Made by a program: the position numbers and the translations under genes. 43,467 nucleotides of DNA. Source: an uncultured Kiritimatiellota bacterium. Its GTDB lineage: Bacteria; Verrucomicrobiota; Kiritimatiellia; RFP12; UBA1067. The stretch is from contig CAKTUI010000024.1 of assembly GCA_934621385.1 (NCBI GenBank), positions 1-43,467 of the forward strand, given 5' to 3'. Within the stretch, counting starts at the first letter, position 1. Every line of letters starts with the position of its first letter. The notes under the pieces were generated by a model. That model worked only from the letters and a program-made list of their open reading frames with translations, was not told the origin of the DNA and ran no database searches. Shown here one piece after another: positions 20,729 to 28,342 of the stretch.

Positions 20729-20737
20729 ATTATACCA
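20729..20737 (-). promoter_or_regulatory. Extended -10 promoter of metXW, leaderless type
   Basis: TGG-TATAAT on the minus strand lies eight bases before the ATG at 20720, so transcription would begin at or next to the start codon. TTCCGA 17 bases upstream is a poor -35 match at best. Confidence 0.7.
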
Positions 20738-21240
20738 CGAATCCCCCCTTGTCGGAAATGCCGCCACTTTTGGAATACGGACGCTATCCGAAAATCGCCC
20801 GCATCGTCCGCCAAGGACACGCGATTGCCGCGCACCGCCCTTCGGGAACGCGGCGGTTCTGTCCGCCCACCGCACGGCGGGTGTCCGCCGATGTCCGCGG
20901 CATCCCCTCCGCACCCGCCCGGACGCGGCAGCCGACCGCCGCGCCGGGAGATGCGCACCCCGAAAGATTCCCGTGCCCATCAGACGCAGACTTACTCCTG
21001 AGTAAATCAAAACTTACTGCCGAGTAAGTCTAAAGTTACTGGGCAGTAAGTTTCCTTCCGATGGGCATCCCAGCGCGGCGGCCTGCCGACGAAACGCCGC
21101 GCCGCAGGCGACTCCACCTCGCCGCGATGCCCTAACCGAACATTTCACCTCCCTTTTCGGACAAAACGCGGCGGTTAGGAGATGCCGCGCCGATGGGCAA
21201 GAGCCGAATCTGACGACACGGACGGCAAGCCCCCCAAAGC
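20738..21240. other. 500-base intergenic region without a gene
   Basis: No coding frame is supported here. The region holds array 2 (20966-21072). Further hexamers keep the same 22-bp phase: CTGCCG at 21083, ATGCCC at 21127 and ATGGGC at 21193. An 8-bp perfect inverted repeat, CCTAACCG (21131-21138) with CGGTTAGG (21172-21179), is also present. One CCGCGG lies at 20895-20900. Confidence 0.5.
20966..21072. repeat. Array 2: five dyad units at an exact 22-bp step
   Basis: Cores GTGCCC, CTCCTG, CTGCCG, CTGGGC and ATGGGC begin at 20973, 20995, 21017, 21039 and 21061, each exactly 22 bp apart. The three inner units are near-perfect dyads of the form TTACT-N4-AGTAA. The arms interlock: AGACTTACT (20988-20996) is the reverse complement of AGTAAGTCT (21023-21031) in the next unit, and AAACTTACTG (21010-21019) is that of CAGTAAGTTT (21044-21053). 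The first unit carries the CATCAGACG extension also seen in array 1. Confidence 0.75.
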
Positions 21241-21888
21241 CTACCGATTGTACTTCTTCGACTTAAACTCCGTACATTTGGAAATCAACTTCAAATCCGC
21301 CGCCGTCAGTTCAATCTGCTTGAACTTGGGCTTGTCGTAGAAAATCGTCACCGCCGGGAACTTCCCGCCAAAGTCGGCGTTGGCGCATTTCATGACTCCA
21401 TTCGTGTCGAACGAGAACATCTGGTACACCCAGTGATTGTGCTTACTCTTCTCAAATTCATATTCCGGACCCCAGTTGCTTGGGTTAAAGCAATCGGAAA
21501 ACCGAAAATAGACCTTCCCGTTTATCTGCACCAAATCGTCAAGTCCCGCGCCATAGCCATCAATCATGGTTTCCATCCGACCGCCGGTCCCGTCGGAGAC
21601 GACGAAATGCGCCGTATTGAGCGATGCATTCAGTCCGTTGCCCATACACGGGATGATGAACACGAAGTCCTTGATGCCATCGCCGTTCAAGTCCAGCATG
21701 CCCCCCTCCGCATAGCCAATCTGAATGTCCGCGTATTCAGAATCTGATGCGGAAAAGAATGCTTTCACGCTTTTCTCGGAGAGTTTCTGAAACTTTGCCG
21801 GGGTCGACTTGAGCGTCGGCGCCCAAGCGTCCATCCACGCATTCGCCGTCAGCGCAAAAAGGACAAAACAAACAAATAGCATTCTCAT
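21241..21888 (-). CDS. Secreted protein of unknown function with a DLNGDG calcium-type loop
   Basis: The 215-residue product has a signal peptide (MRMLFVCFVLFALTANA) and no membrane segment afterwards, so it is probably exported. Around residues 72-80 the stretch LDLNGDGIKDFVF matches the Asp-rich loop of FG-GAP/VCBS or EF-hand-like repeats that bind calcium. I do not recognise the rest. The ATG at 21888 has AGGAA seven bases upstream. It begins 24 bases after the stop of the 100-residue gene and is probably co-transcribed with it. Confidence 0.7.
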   Translation of the reverse strand: MRMLFVCFVLFALTANAWMDAWAPTLKSTPAKFQKLSEKSVKAFFSASDSEYADIQIGYAEGGMLDLNGDGIKDFVFIIPCMGNGLNASLNTAHFVVSDGTGGRMETMIDGYGAGLDDLVQINGKVYFRFSDCFNPSNWGPEYEFEKSKHNHWVYQMFSFDTNGVMKCANADFGGKFPAVTIFYDKPKFKQIELTAADLKLISKCTEFKSKKYNR

Positions 21889-21912
21889 GCGATGATTCCT
21901 AACAAATAAGAT

Positions 21913-22215
21913 TTACTTCTGAAGATGCTCATACCGTCCCAGCACGTCCTTCAGCGGACGTAGGGCCTTGCGCTTGCCATACTTGAACGCCTCGGCGATT
22001 CTGCCGCGCACGGTCTCAAGGTCAGCCTCTGAAGCCGTGCCGCCAACACACGCCTCCGCCGTCTCAAGCGAAATGTCCAGCATGAGACTCAAAACCCACG
22101 CATCCTGCGCCGCATCGGACAAGTCCGCGAAAGCCGTTTCGGACACCTTTTCGGCAAGGGCCGCCGCCCGCGTCCAAATCGACTTGCGAATCATATTTTC
22201 TTCCTGTTCCGTCAT
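21913..22215 (-). CDS. Small cytosolic protein of unknown function
   Basis: This is a 100-residue, Ala/Glu-rich, probably all-helical protein that starts MTEQEENMIRKSIW. It has no signal peptide, membrane segment or family motif that I recognise. The ATG at 22215 is preceded by AGGAG with an eight-base gap, which decides it over in-frame starts further upstream. A complete promoter lies about 100 bases upstream (22318-22347). The secreted-protein gene follows by 24 bases, so the two form a small operon. Confidence 0.65.
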   Translation of the reverse strand: MTEQEENMIRKSIWTRAAALAEKVSETAFADLSDAAQDAWVLSLMLDISLETAEACVGGTASEADLETVRGRIAEAFKYGKRKALRPLKDVLGRYEHLQK

Positions 22216-22292
22216 TTTGCCATCTCCTGCCGCCTTATCAGCCCATATTCCTCTGTCCATTAAAACCGCCGCGCCCATCTCTTCTTACAGCG

Positions 22293-22325
22293 GCTATCAT
22301 CGTCGCCAACGGCAGAAATGATAGC
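22293..22325. promoter_or_regulatory. Inverted repeat overlapping a -10 box (operator candidate)
   Basis: GCTATCAT (22293-22300) and ATGATAGC (22318-22325) form a perfect 8-bp inverted repeat around 17 bases. The right arm contains the TATCAT -10 of the promoter for the 100-residue gene, and the left arm lies just past the expected start point. This is where a repressor would bind. The regulator is unknown. Confidence 0.45.
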
Positions 22326-22347
22326 ACATCTCACCCGATAGGGTCAA
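22318..22347 (-). promoter_or_regulatory. Promoter of the 22215/21888 gene pair
   Basis: TTGACC (22347-22342) and TATCAT (22323-22318) are separated by 18 bases, with an extended TGC before the -10. The same TTGACC-N18 arrangement occurs at the fba and ExbB-DUF4159 promoters. Confidence 0.65.
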
Positions 22348-22397
22348 CACGCGGCAGTCAAAGTTTCATCCCCACCGCACGACGAATCGGATAGACA

Positions 22398-22429
22398 AGG
22401 TCGGGGATGCCATACGACACCCCCGACCT
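22398..22429. other. Nine-base-pair hairpin, possible weak terminator
   Basis: AGGTCGGGG (22398-22406) pairs with CCCCGACCT (22421-22429) around a 14-base loop. It lies about 80 bases past the 3' end of the 182-residue gene. No T-run follows on either strand, so it may be a terminator, a processing site or neither. Confidence 0.4.
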
Positions 22430-22506
22430 CAAGATGGTACAGACCCAAAAAAGCCGAAAATACCGGCGACCAGAACGGCTCAGGGTCGTCCAACGTCCTT
22501 CTCCCG

Positions 22507-23055
22507 TCAAGAACCCCAGTCCGCAAAATCCGTACAATCTGAGATCATGCAGTCATCAGCGTAAATCTTGCCGTCATCCGACGCCTCCATCTCAACCCCA
22601 ACAAAGAGGATTCCCACTTTGCCGAACACGAGGCAGACATCCGCCGAGTAGACTCCAGTCTTCGGCTCATAACCCCAGACGATGAGGTCGCCCTTGGCCA
22701 CGGCCTTCTCGCGGAAGGCCTTGCCTTTCTCCGTGCCCTCAGCAACAAGCGTGGCGTTGACCGTCCCGTTCGCGGCAATTTCAAGCGTCAAGGTCGAAGT
22801 CCCGGAAACCTCCGGATCGCCGTGGATAGTGCGCGTCTCCGAGGTGACAGTCTTCTGCGCCGCGAACTGCGGCAGATTCTTGAAGCCCTTCACCTTCCAG
22901 ACATTTTGATAGGCATAGTTTCTAAATTCTTCACCTATCGCGAAGAACAACTGGGCATATCCTATCTTCTGCGGCTCGGACGCCTCGCCGCCAGCCCCAT
23001 ACGGTTCATCATCAGAATCGTAGTCCACATATTTCAACGCACTGATGGTCAGCAT
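22507..23055 (-). CDS. Protein of unknown function, possibly the C-terminal end of a larger surface protein
   Basis: The frame from the ATG at 23055 gives 182 residues starting MLTISALKYVDYDSDD. It is open 16 codons further upstream without a better start, and no clear ribosome binding site is visible. The second half is beta-rich (TSTLTLEIAANGTVNATLV, then GVYSADVCLVFGKVGILFVGV) and resembles the ends of repetitive secreted proteins. There is no signal peptide. This could be a small intact gene or the residue of a deleted large one. I recognise no family. Confidence 0.45.
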   Translation of the reverse strand: MLTISALKYVDYDSDDEPYGAGGEASEPQKIGYAQLFFAIGEEFRNYAYQNVWKVKGFKNLPQFAAQKTVTSETRTIHGDPEVSGTSTLTLEIAANGTVNATLVAEGTEKGKAFREKAVAKGDLIVWGYEPKTGVYSADVCLVFGKVGILFVGVEMEASDDGKIYADDCMISDCTDFADWGS

Positions 23056-23187
23056 GCGCGTCTCTTCGTGGACGACCTTGAGACTTTGCCTGAAAGACCG
23101 CAAGACTTGAACCCAAAACGCAGGACTTTCGGGAAGAGACCACGGGACTCAACTTTTAAAACCACGGGAAACGACTTCTCGACTCTC

Positions 23188-23210
23188 GCGGTTTTGCCGC
23201 GAAAAACCGC
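23188..23210. other. Hairpin GCGGTTTT/AAAACCGC
   Basis: An 8-bp perfect stem (23188-23195 with 23203-23210) encloses a seven-base loop in the gap downstream of the O-methyltransferase. It could act as a terminator for that operon, but no T-tail follows on the minus strand. Nothing else coding is seen in 23104-23336. Confidence 0.35.
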
Positions 23211-23336
23211 CCGACTCGTTCAGGCGATTGCACGAAAATCCTTCCTAAATCCCTTCTCTCGGAATTCACAAATCTCGCGGCACGTGCACGCACACGCGGC
23301 AAAAATGACCGACTCCCCCGTTCGGAAACGACCCCC

Positions 23337-24323
23337 TCAGAGGCCGTTTGTTGCCGTCGGCTTCATGGCCGTCACTAACCAATGGGGCATGGGTGGCGGC
23401 ACTCTGCGCGTCACGCCCGGCACGAACCCGGCCCGCGACAACCAGTCCTTCAGTTCCGCATCCGAAAACACCCAGCCGTTCGTCGTCGTCAGGGCCATAT
23501 TGACGGCAAAGAGCGCGGAAAACTTCGGCGCGGTGCGCGTCTCATCCGTCATCATGTCCAGCACGTAAATGCATCCGCCGGGCTTCAGTGCGCGATTGGC
23601 CCGCGACAGAATGTCGACAATCTGCTCCGGCGACTCCTGGTGAAGGGCCCCGAAAATCGTGACGGCTTCGTAGGCACCCGCCTCATACTCATCCGCATGA
23701 TAGTCCCCGGCTCGGCATTCGATGCGCTCGGCAAGCCCCGCCTGCGCGACATAGTTGCGCGCCTCTGCGGAAATTGCCGGCAAGTCGACCGTGACGCATG
23801 AGACATTCGGATTCGCCCGACACATCAGGATGGCGTAGGCCCCCGGGCCGCCCGCCAAGTCGAGGACACGCCCCGAGAGGCCCGTCAGCATGGGGACGAC
23901 GCCCCGACCGATGCCCATGGCCCGCCCGAACATCGCCGCCGCGAACGCCTTCGTCCGCGACGCATCCTCACCAAGGTGCAGCTCGGGACGTTCCACCGGC
24001 CGCCCGCTTCGTGCGAATTCCGCCAGCCGTCCCCACGCCGGGTAAACGTCGCGATTGTAGCGGATGGCCCGCGTCAAATCAGCCGCGCCACCCGGGACCA
24101 GCACCGCCCGCCCGGCAGGCGTATTGCAGTAGACCCCGTCTTTCTTCTCCAGCAGTCCCTCGGCGACACAGGCATCCGCCAGAAGGCGCATGCCGCGTCC
24201 ATCCGCCGCGAACTCGCCCCGCTCAACGGCACCGAACACATCACAATCAATCGCGGCAAAAAGCACGGCACTGCCGTAATAGGCACTCGCCAAATCCACA
24301 ATCTCCTGAACTGACTTGCTCAT
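23337..24323 (-). CDS. SAM-dependent O-methyltransferase (acetylserotonin/caffeate type)
   Basis: The 328-residue enzyme has an N-terminal winged-helix dimerisation region (about 1-100) and a C-terminal Rossmann domain, the two-domain plan of PF00891 small-molecule O-methyltransferases. The SAM motif is VLDLAGGPGAYAI at 153-165, and an acidic residue follows in VTVDLPA. His228 in FGALHQES is at the place of the catalytic base. The ATG at 24323 has AAGGAGG upstream and overlaps the stop of the U32-like gene as ATGA. It therefore methylates a hydroxyl, probably on a product of its coupled partner. The substrate is unknown. Confidence 0.85.
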   Translation of the reverse strand: MSKSVQEIVDLASAYYGSAVLFAAIDCDVFGAVERGEFAADGRGMRLLADACVAEGLLEKKDGVYCNTPAGRAVLVPGGAADLTRAIRYNRDVYPAWGRLAEFARSGRPVERPELHLGEDASRTKAFAAAMFGRAMGIGRGVVPMLTGLSGRVLDLAGGPGAYAILMCRANPNVSCVTVDLPAISAEARNYVAQAGLAERIECRAGDYHADEYEAGAYEAVTIFGALHQESPEQIVDILSRANRALKPGGCIYVLDMMTDETRTAPKFSALFAVNMALTTTNGWVFSDAELKDWLSRAGFVPGVTRRVPPPMPHWLVTAMKPTATNGL

Positions 24324-25327
24324 TCGTAGACCTCCTTCATGAGTTTGGTGCATGTGCCGCAATGTCGGCAGTTGTTCGCATTCGGACACTCCCGGACGGC
24401 CTCCCACAAATCCGAAACCGCGTCAAATCGTTCGTTCTCAAAACGCTTTGGGAATGCGTGCGCCGGGTCCATCAAGTCCGCCAGATTCCCCGAGTAGCGG
24501 CATGTCGCATAGGCCTCCAGAACCTTCACCGGATGAGGATGCCGCCGCGTGGCCAGCTTCACAATCTCGACGAACGGCTCGTAATTCGGCATATCCTCCG
24601 GACGCAGCCAGGTCGCCCGAAGGAAGTCCTCGTAATTTCCCCTCTCGTAGTGCGTCTTGCACCGGAAGAAGGAAAAGCCGTAGTCCTTCGCGGTTGCGAC
24701 GTCCTCGGGGCGGCGGCCGTCGCCGTGCCCATGGAGGTTGTCATGGAACGTCTGGAACGGACACTGCCGTATGCACCCGCTGTTCGCCTGAAGGCCCATC
24801 ACCTTCCCGTGCTGCTTCGCCCAGTCCGCCAACTCGGCGAGGTAGCGACGGTCGCGCTGATGTTCGCGAGAGACATAGAAGGAATCAAACAGTTCCTCGA
24901 CGGACTCAAACCCAATCGTGCCATGGACCCTCAGGTTGACGCTCCAGCGAATCTTGACGGACGGAAAATGCGTACGCAGAACCGTCGCGATAAACGGGGA
25001 GGTCGTCGTCACCGTTTCGGGGAAAAGTCCCTCGGCATCCATCTCACGCAGCACACGGTCGACGAAGGCGGCGAGTTCGGGCGATATCGCCTGGTCGCCG
25101 TAGCAGTTGCAGTTGAACAGCGTGTCAAGCTCAATGCCATTGTTCCGCGCCCAATGCAGGTCGTCCAGCAAACGCGCACGAACCTCCGGCTTGAACTCGG
25201 GGGCCGGGCGGCAACTGAGGACGCCAGGCCAGGCAAAGAACACCTCCCGAATCCGAGACACGTGCGCGGCGCAGGCCCCCTGAAACGGCGCGTTGAAGAA
25301 ATGTCCGACTGCCAACTTTCTTTCCAT
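24320..25327 (-). CDS. U32-peptidase-like (UbiU/UbiV-like) protein with many cysteines
   Basis: The 335-residue protein opens KLAVGHFFNAPF and carries NSGCIRQCPFQTFHDN (C185, C189), similar to the conserved N-x-C-x3-C-P-x-R/F-x2-H segment of family U32 proteins. Other cysteines are C73, C75, C223, C276 and a C-terminal cluster C314, C320, C323, C326. Several U32 relatives, such as UbiU and UbiV, are not peptidases but hold a [4Fe-4S] cluster and hydroxylate rings without oxygen. Assignment to U32 is by motif only. I chose the ATG at 25327 because TGA-TACAAT ends six bases before it, which fits a leaderless message. The ATG at 25333 touches the -10 and is unlikely. Confidence 0.55.
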   Translation of the reverse strand: MERKLAVGHFFNAPFQGACAAHVSRIREVFFAWPGVLSCRPAPEFKPEVRARLLDDLHWARNNGIELDTLFNCNCYGDQAISPELAAFVDRVLREMDAEGLFPETVTTTSPFIATVLRTHFPSVKIRWSVNLRVHGTIGFESVEELFDSFYVSREHQRDRRYLAELADWAKQHGKVMGLQANSGCIRQCPFQTFHDNLHGHGDGRRPEDVATAKDYGFSFFRCKTHYERGNYEDFLRATWLRPEDMPNYEPFVEIVKLATRRHPHPVKVLEAYATCRYSGNLADLMDPAHAFPKRFENERFDAVSDLWEAVRECPNANNCRHCGTCTKLMKEVYE

Positions 25328-25333
25328 ACGCAT

Positions 25334-25342
25334 ATTGTATCA
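25334..25342 (-). promoter_or_regulatory. Extended -10 promoter of the U32-like/O-methyltransferase pair, leaderless type
   Basis: TGA-TACAAT on the minus strand lies six bases before the ATG at 25327. No -35 is seen. The box is 36 bases past the stop of the ABC gene, so the pair is transcribed separately from the dnaX operon. Confidence 0.6.
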
Positions 25343-25377
25343 TTTCTACCGGATGGACGCGGCGGAAAAGGCCTCCC

Positions 25378-26463
25378 TTACTTGAGCTCCATCTCGTGCT
25401 CAAAGCCCGGCGGAACGTGGTCCGCCCGATGGGCAATGCAAATGGCCGTCGTCTGCGGGTGGGCATCCAACCACGTGGAGATGCGCCTCAGCAGGCGTTT
25501 CGCCTCGGGTGCGTTCAGGTTCATGCAAGGCTCGTCCAGCAGGAGAAGATCCGGCTTGGAGGCGAGCGCCTCCTCAACAAGGTCGACGGGGCTCTTGCCA
25601 AGGTAGGTCTGCATTTCAGGACTCACCATGCCGATTCGGCGGCGAATCTTGCGAAGTTCCTGCCCCGGCTTGCGCTTCTGCCCAAGGACCGTCACGTCAT
25701 TGGCGTACCCGATCGGACTATCACCCGTAATCAAGGCGAACAGCGTCGTCTTTCCGCTGCCGTTGTGCCCCTTGAGGACCCAATGCTCGCCCCGGCACAC
25801 CGTCCAGTTGAAGTCCCTGAAGAGCCACCGCTTGCCGAAACGGATGCGAATGTTCTTCAGTTCAATGACGGGGGGCGCTTCTTCCGCCGTCTGCCGCGCC
25901 ACGCGGCGGCGCGAGGCGGTCGCCCGCGCCCCCGTATCCACATTCTTTCCCTTGCCGCCGAACGAGACGGGCAGTTCGTCGCGGTTGCGGACGCGCAAGA
26001 CGACGTCGATTCCGTCCCGCGACAAAAGGCTCACAATCTTCTTGAAGCGTTCCCGCCGCTCGGGATCGAGTCCCGCCATCGGGTCGTCCAGAATCAACTT
26101 CTTCGGACCCTTCAGGAGTGCGCGCGCAAAGAGGACGCGGCGCATTTCGCCGTTGGAGAGCGTCACGAATGGACGCGGCAAAAGGTCCTGCAACTCCAAC
26201 AGCCGCACGACTTTCGCGAACCGCGCCCTGAAGGCCTTGCGATCGGACACCCGATTGACGCCCACCTCAAAAGGACAAATGCCGAAGACCTCCTCAAAGG
26301 CGAGGTGCTCGCGGACGCTCGTTCCTCCGTCCGAATAATAACGGCCCTGCAACCAGCCCTCGCCATCCGACGCGGCCTCCTGCTGCTGGGAGAACGAAAG
26401 GTAGGCGACGTCCGTCGAGTCCTTCGCCTCCTGCTCGGGCGACATTTCCCTCTTCTTCTTCAT
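25378..26463 (-). CDS. Reduced ModF-like tandem ABC ATPase
   Basis: The 361-residue protein aligns with the ModF/YlmA-type double ABC ATPases, but each half is incomplete. The N-terminal half starts after the place of the Walker A loop (YLSFSQQQ at 21-28). It keeps the signature LSNGE (102-106) and Walker B LILDDP (123-128, Asp instead of the catalytic Glu). The C-terminal half has Walker A GHNGSGKT (232-239), Walker B LLLLDEP (306-312) and the H-loop CIAHRADHVPP. Only about 22 residues separate its Q-loop from Walker B, so the helical domain and signature are gone. Together one composite ATP site remains. The ATG at 26463 overlaps the hydrolase stop (ATGA) and has GGAAAGG upstream. No membrane partner is encoded nearby. 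Confidence 0.8.
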   Translation of the reverse strand: MKKKREMSPEQEAKDSTDVAYLSFSQQQEAASDGEGWLQGRYYSDGGTSVREHLAFEEVFGICPFEVGVNRVSDRKAFRARFAKVVRLLELQDLLPRPFVTLSNGEMRRVLFARALLKGPKKLILDDPMAGLDPERRERFKKIVSLLSRDGIDVVLRVRNRDELPVSFGGKGKNVDTGARATASRRRVARQTAEEAPPVIELKNIRIRFGKRWLFRDFNWTVCRGEHWVLKGHNGSGKTTLFALITGDSPIGYANDVTVLGQKRKPGQELRKIRRRIGMVSPEMQTYLGKSPVDLVEEALASKPDLLLLDEPCMNLNAPEAKRLLRRISTWLDAHPQTTAICIAHRADHVPPGFEHEMELK

Positions 26464-27641
26464 TGTCCAACCCTTTCCTGATTCACGGCTTCCTCCTGTC
26501 GGCGAAGGTCCGCACACCGGCTCATGACACGGAATCCGCGTGTGTCTGGCCAACTCGTCACATTGCGCAAGATGATGACAATCGTCCGATCCACGGGATC
26601 GAACCCGACAAATGATGCGCCACCATAAATCATTCCCGCCCGATACAGAACCCGGCGGCCGGACGACAGGATCTTCACGCGCAAGGCCCCATACAACTCG
26701 CCATCCGAACACGCCGACAGCGGCTGACGCTTCATGTGTTCGTCGATGAACCGCCAGCAGTCGCCAAACGCCCGCGCACAATCATAAGTCGAGGAGAACA
26801 GTCCGCCCGTCGCACGAAGGGCATCCCCCAATCGATGATCCGGCACGCTTTGCCGCCGACGCGTCAGCCAGGGGAGATGCCCGGCACAGGCACGCGTCAG
26901 CCGATTGGACCACGCCCCCGACTCCGGCTCATAGGTTGTGTCCTGCAGGCCAAGGGGCTTGACCGCCGCCTGCTGAAGGATGGATTCCAGGGGCTGGTCA
27001 AGCGCATCTTCCAGCACGATGCCAAACAGTCCGAACCCCATGTTCGAATAGGTTGGCTTCCCGCGTCGGACGGCTTCGCGCCACTGCGGCCGCCAGCATT
27101 CGCGCACAAAATCCTGCCGCGTGTCAAAGTCCGCATAGAGATGCGACCCCGTGAAACCGCACCAAAAGGTCGCCGCCATATCCATCGGGTTGGAAGGCCG
27201 CAGGAACTCTCGCGGCAATCCGGACTTATTCTGCAGCAGGTCAAAGCCCGTCACGTGCGTAAACTCCGGCGGCAGTTTGGCATGGGTGTAATCCGTCACG
27301 GGGCGATTGAGGTCGACGCGCCCCTGCTCGTGCAGGCGCATGGCCGCTGGGAAAAGGAAGAGCTTCGAAAGCGAGGCAATCCGAAAGAGAGAATGTTCCG
27401 TCGCCATCCCGGCATTGCCGTAGAATGTGCCCGTAGGCACAACAAGGGCCACGCTGCAACTCTCGTCTTCCCCATCCTCAACGTAATAGTCGGCCGTCGC
27501 CTGTGCCAGTTCGGCATACGAACAAGTCGCGTCAATTCGCTCGTCAATGGTGCGGCAACCAAAGAGGAGAATGCCAAGAACGAACACGACCAGTGCCCGC
27601 ACCCAGAGCCAATCCTTCACAAAATCGCCCACGCTTCGCAT
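26460..27641 (-). CDS. Serine hydrolase lipoprotein, beta-lactamase / PBP class C fold
   Basis: The 393-residue protein starts with a positively charged segment, one hydrophobic stretch and a lipobox-like LLFGC (Cys29), so it is probably an exported lipoprotein. The catalytic SxxK is SLSK at 90-93, and the Tyr motif is YSN at 198-200. A late motif corresponding to the KTG/HxG box is not obvious. Family members include class C beta-lactamases, DD-peptidases and esterases (EstB, Pbp4*). The exact activity is open. The gene is 20 bases after the response regulator and overlaps the ABC gene as ATGA. I took the ATG at 27641. A TTG nine bases upstream is the alternative. Confidence 0.8.
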   Translation of the reverse strand: MRSVGDFVKDWLWVRALVVFVLGILLFGCRTIDERIDATCSYAELAQATADYYVEDGEDESCSVALVVPTGTFYGNAGMATEHSLFRIASLSKLFLFPAAMRLHEQGRVDLNRPVTDYTHAKLPPEFTHVTGFDLLQNKSGLPREFLRPSNPMDMAATFWCGFTGSHLYADFDTRQDFVRECWRPQWREAVRRGKPTYSNMGFGLFGIVLEDALDQPLESILQQAAVKPLGLQDTTYEPESGAWSNRLTRACAGHLPWLTRRRQSVPDHRLGDALRATGGLFSSTYDCARAFGDCWRFIDEHMKRQPLSACSDGELYGALRVKILSSGRRVLYRAGMIYGGASFVGFDPVDRTIVIILRNVTSWPDTRGFRVMSRCADLRRQEEAVNQERVGQ

Positions 27642-27661
27642 CCGCCGCAATCCGCCATTCC

Positions 27662-28342
27662 CTACGGCAACAGCCAGTAGCCAACGCCCCGCTCGTTCTG
27701 AATCAAGTTGCCGAGACGTCCCAACTTGCGTTTCAGCCGCGACATGTGCACATACAGCGTCCCCTCGCTGCCAAGGTATCCACGCCCCTTCAGAATCTCC
27801 AGGATCTCGTCATAACCGAACACCTTGCCGCGCTCCGTCTGCAGAATCCAGAGGAAATCGGCCTCCGTCTTGGTCAGGCGGGTCTTCACGCCGCCGCCCG
27901 TCACAGTCAATCCGTCGAAATCAACCAATGCCTCGCCAATCGCGACCACCCGCGAAAGCGTGGCCGCCTGCCACCGATCGACCGTCCGTCCGAGCGCCCG
28001 CCGAATGCGGGCAAGGAGAACGGCCGGCGCAACGGTCTTGAAGACGTAGTCGTCCGCACCGACCCCAAAGCCCCGCAGCTGGTCGACATCCGTCTGAAGG
28101 CTCGACAGGAAAAGGATGGGCAACGTCTTGTCCTTCTGGCGAATCTCCCGACAGACGGCATAGCCGTTCCGTTTCGGCATCATGACATCCAGCAGGACCA
28201 AGTCTGGGCGCGATGCGGCAAGAAATTCCATGGCTTCATCGCCATTCCGCGCCAGGGCAACCGCATAGCCCTCTTCCTCCAAAAGCATTTTCAATCCACG
28301 GCGAACGGACAGTTCATCATCGACAATGAGAATCGTCTCCAT
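27662..28342 (-). CDS. OmpR-family response regulator, no adjacent kinase
   Basis: The 226-residue protein has a receiver domain (ILIVDDELSV at the N-terminus and the phospho-acceptor Asp in VLLDVMMPKRNG near residue 54). The conserved Lys lies in DDYVFKTVAP. A C-terminal winged helix contains RLTKTEADFLWIL and LYVHMSRLKRKLG, then the final GVGYWLLP hairpin. It is a DNA-binding transcription regulator. No histidine kinase gene is next to it, so its sensor must lie elsewhere. Start and EamA stop share one base (TGATG). Its place in a dnaX-htpX operon with envelope proteins suggests, but does not show, control of envelope stress. Confidence 0.9.
   Translation of the reverse strand: METILIVDDELSVRRGLKMLLEEEGYAVALARNGDEAMEFLAASRPDLVLLDVMMPKRNGYAVCREIRQKDKTLPILFLSSLQTDVDQLRGFGVGADDYVFKTVAPAVLLARIRRALGRTVDRWQAATLSRVVAIGEALVDFDGLTVTGGGVKTRLTKTEADFLWILQTERGKVFGYDEILEILKGRGYLGSEGTLYVHMSRLKRKLGRLGNLIQNERGVGYWLLP

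Noticed and set aside
21010..21053. Rho-independent terminator for the gene pair ending at 21241
   Set aside because: The hairpins are part of the phased array, their stems are A+T-rich and short, and no T-run follows on the minus strand.
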